This document shows, in pieces, positions 62,327 to 64,000 of a stretch of 64,000 bases of DNA. Within the stretch, counting starts at the first letter, position 1. Each line of letters begins with the position of its first letter. Below the pieces are notes generated by a model, which was given only the letters and a program-made list of their open reading frames with translations, was not told the origin of the DNA and made no database searches. The stretch is taken from positions 325,001 to 389,000 of the forward strand of contig JAHBTY010000002.1 in NCBI GenBank assembly GCA_019638355.1, given 5' to 3'. The DNA is from Cyclobacteriaceae bacterium (GTDB taxonomy: Bacteria; Bacteroidota; Bacteroidia; Cytophagales; Cyclobacteriaceae). The translations under genes were made by a program, and so were the position numbers.

Positions 62327-63790
62327 ATGAAATTGTTTTGCCTAAGCTTTTTAACCCTTGTAATCATTTCAAATCTGCCAGCACAAAGCCCCGATTTACC
62401 CAACGATTTTTTGGGCAAGGAATGGCACAAAGAGCGCAGGCAAAAACTACGCGAAAGCATGCCTGCAAATTCGGTAGCGGTGTTTTTTGCCAATGCTGTT
62501 CGCAACCGATCTAACGATGTGGACTATGTTTATCATCAGGATCCTGACTTTTTATATTTAACCGGATACCGTGAACCGGAAGCCGTACTATTAATTTTTA
62601 AAGACAACCAAACAGCTGCCAATGGCACTTCGTACAACGAAATAATTTTTGTGCAGGAACGTAATGCCATGCGCGAAATGTGGACAGGCCGCAGAATTGG
62701 CGCTGATGGAACTAAAAAATTATTAGGCTTTGAACAAGCCTTTAATGGAAGCCAATTCAAGAAATACAATCTTGATTTCTCGAAATTCAGCGAGGTTCTG
62801 TTTTACGATTTTCATAACGATGTGCGCGATAACCCACGCGATTCGGCCGACTTGTATAGCTTAATTGAACAGTTTAAAGAAAAGGCAAATTATCCTAAAA
62901 AAGACAATAGCCTGATCGTATCGAAAGAACAACCCAAAAATAACCTGAACACCCGTGGGTTATACGCACTAATGGCCAACTTGCGCGGAGTAAAAACAAA
63001 AGAAGAGATAGAACTGATTCGCAAAGCTGTTATGATTTCGTGTGTAGGCCAGGTGGAAGTAATGAAAGCCATAGAGCCCGGTATGAGCGAACGAGAAATA
63101 CAGGGGATACACGAATTTGTTTTCAAAAAATACCAGGCCGAAGACCTGGGCTATCCATCGATTGTAGGCGGTGGCCACAACGGTTGTATTCTTCATTACA
63201 CCGATAACTATAAACCTTCCTTAGATAACAAAGAGTTGATCTTGATGGATTTAGGAGCCGAGTTTCATGGTTACACAGCCGATATTACCCGCACTATTCC
63301 CGTAAACGGAAAATTTTCGCCCGAACAAAAATTAATTTATGAGTTAGTATTAAGCGCTCAGGAAGCTTCTATGAAAGCATGCAAGCCCGGTGTTGAATTA
63401 TCGCAGCTGACAGTAGTATCGCGCGATGTGGTAAACAAAGGATTGGTTGAGTTAGGTATTATCAAGACAGAAACGGAAAAGCATTTATTTTTTCCGCATG
63501 GCGTATCACATCATATTGGGTTAGATGTACATGATAAAGGAAATCGCGTGCTTGAACCCAACATGGCTATTACCATTGAGCCTGGAGTTTACATTCCGGA
63601 TAATAGTGCAACTGATCCGAAATGGTGGGGTATTGCCGTGCGCATTGAAGATGACTACCTGGTTAATAAAGACGGTTGCGAATTGCTTTCGGGTTATGCA
63701 CCGCGTACAGTAGCGGATATTGAATCGATGATGAAGCAACCAAGCCCACTTCAGAAATTCAAATTGCCTGACATTAATCCAAAAAAATAA
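62327..63790 (+). CDS. Exported M24 Xaa-Pro aminopeptidase
   Basis: A 487-residue metallopeptidase with a signal peptide (to SNLPAQ). An N-terminal domain spans about 40-180 (YVYHQDPDFLYLTGYREPEA), and the pita-bread fold lies at about 215-470. Metal ligands in order are Asp in MDLGAEFHGYTADITRT, His in FPHGVSHHIGLDVHD, Glu in ITIEPGVYIP and Glu in VRIEDDYLV. It removes residues ahead of proline from peptides outside the inner membrane. It converges on the partial gene at the right edge. Confidence 0.92.
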   Translation: MKLFCLSFLTLVIISNLPAQSPDLPNDFLGKEWHKERRQKLRESMPANSVAVFFANAVRNRSNDVDYVYHQDPDFLYLTGYREPEAVLLIFKDNQTAANGTSYNEIIFVQERNAMREMWTGRRIGADGTKKLLGFEQAFNGSQFKKYNLDFSKFSEVLFYDFHNDVRDNPRDSADLYSLIEQFKEKANYPKKDNSLIVSKEQPKNNLNTRGLYALMANLRGVKTKEEIELIRKAVMISCVGQVEVMKAIEPGMSEREIQGIHEFVFKKYQAEDLGYPSIVGGGHNGCILHYTDNYKPSLDNKELILMDLGAEFHGYTADITRTIPVNGKFSPEQKLIYELVLSAQEASMKACKPGVELSQLTVVSRDVVNKGLVELGIIKTETEKHLFFPHGVSHHIGLDVHDKGNRVLEPNMAITIEPGVYIPDNSATDPKWWGIAVRIEDDYLVNKDGCELLSGYAPRTVADIESMMKQPSPLQKFKLPDINPKK

Positions 63791-63793
63791 AAA

Positions 63794-64000
63794 TCAGGAA
63801 TTAATACGCAGTTTGTATTCATCGTACCGCTGCAGTACTTCTTTTACATAGCGTACGGGACCATCGCACCGGCAATAACCAACAACTGTAACCGGATCGC
63901 GAAAGTATTTGGGATCGCGTTTTTGTAACAAGAAGTACTCTACATTATCGGCCCACAGGGCTGGGTCTTTACCATACTTGCTGGTTAATTTTTGCGCATC
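63794..64000 (-). CDS. MltF-like lytic transglycosylase (partial C-terminus)
   Basis: The last 68 residues of a minus-strand gene cut by the window edge. The pattern KYGKDPALWADNVEYFLL, RDPKYFRDPVTVVGYCRCD and VRYVKEVLQRYDEYK matches the end of Bacteroidota MltF-type proteins (substrate-binding domain plus SLT transglycosylase). Such enzymes cut peptidoglycan. The catalytic part is outside the window. Confidence 0.78.
   Translation of the reverse strand, partial: DAQKLTSKYGKDPALWADNVEYFLLQKRDPKYFRDPVTVVGYCRCDGPVRYVKEVLQRYDEYKLRINS

Overview
The window looks like a chromosome segment of a Bacteroidota bacterium, most likely order Cytophagales. Supporting signs are a type IX secretion C-terminal sorting domain, a GLPGLI protein next to a TonB-type outer-membrane receptor, PD40/OmpA proteins, paired M16 peptidases, a kynurenine pathway, and promoters of the Bacteroidota form TAnnTTTG. 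No rRNA, tRNA, CRISPR array, phage or classical transposase gene was seen. The window cuts two genes: tsaB on the left and an MltF-like lytic transglycosylase on the right.

Layout. 1-6.3 kb: housekeeping on the minus strand (tsaB, S41 protease, rnpA, rpmH, an M16 peptidase pair). 6.4-7.8 kb: a TlpA-like thioredoxin, a two-helix membrane peptide and a lipoprotein with a striking eight-cysteine tail. 8-9.5 kb: a NarL-type response regulator facing a frameshifted histidine kinase. 9.5-17.9 kb: PfkB-family kinase, GDPD phosphodiesterase, GLPGLI plus outer-membrane receptor, and an intact HisKA/OmpR two-component pair. 18-23 kb: small toxin-antitoxin-like genes (DUF4160/DUF2442, an orphan antitoxin-like gene, DUF433/DUF5615) around a transporter and trehalase. 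23-36.3 kb: secreted hydrolases, a NahK-like kinase with a nucleotidyltransferase, a sugar transporter/SMP-30/nucleoside hydrolase/cyclic-nucleotide phosphodiesterase run, and an ECF sigma factor with its DGPF (YCII) partner.

36.4-43.6 kb is a type I restriction-modification operon read hsdM, GxxExxY, hsdS, abi, hsdR. The GxxExxY gene encodes a PD-(D/E)xK-like protein. It sits in a 475-bp cassette bounded by inverted repeats that fills the hsdM-hsdS junction exactly. This is the strongest candidate for an under-described mobile or regulatory element here.

43.7-64 kb: nicotinamide riboside salvage (nadR-pnuC), an AAA/DUF4143 ATPase behind a promoter palindrome, an aldehyde dehydrogenase, two tandem 692-residue OmpA/PD40 paralogues, an atypical SDR, and an operon with an exported CHAT (caspase-like) protein between two outer-membrane barrels. 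The kynurenine genes (3-hydroxyanthranilate dioxygenase, kynureninase, kynurenine monooxygenase) follow, interrupted by a methyltransferase gene and a second ATPase with its own palindrome. An M24 peptidase ends the window. With the aldehyde dehydrogenase (2-aminomuconate-semialdehyde type) these enzymes suggest tryptophan catabolism. The decarboxylase linking them (ACMSD) is not in the window.

A recurring theme is short palindromic repeats entering coding sequences: both ends of rnpA, the N-terminus of the PfkB kinase, and the middle of kmo.
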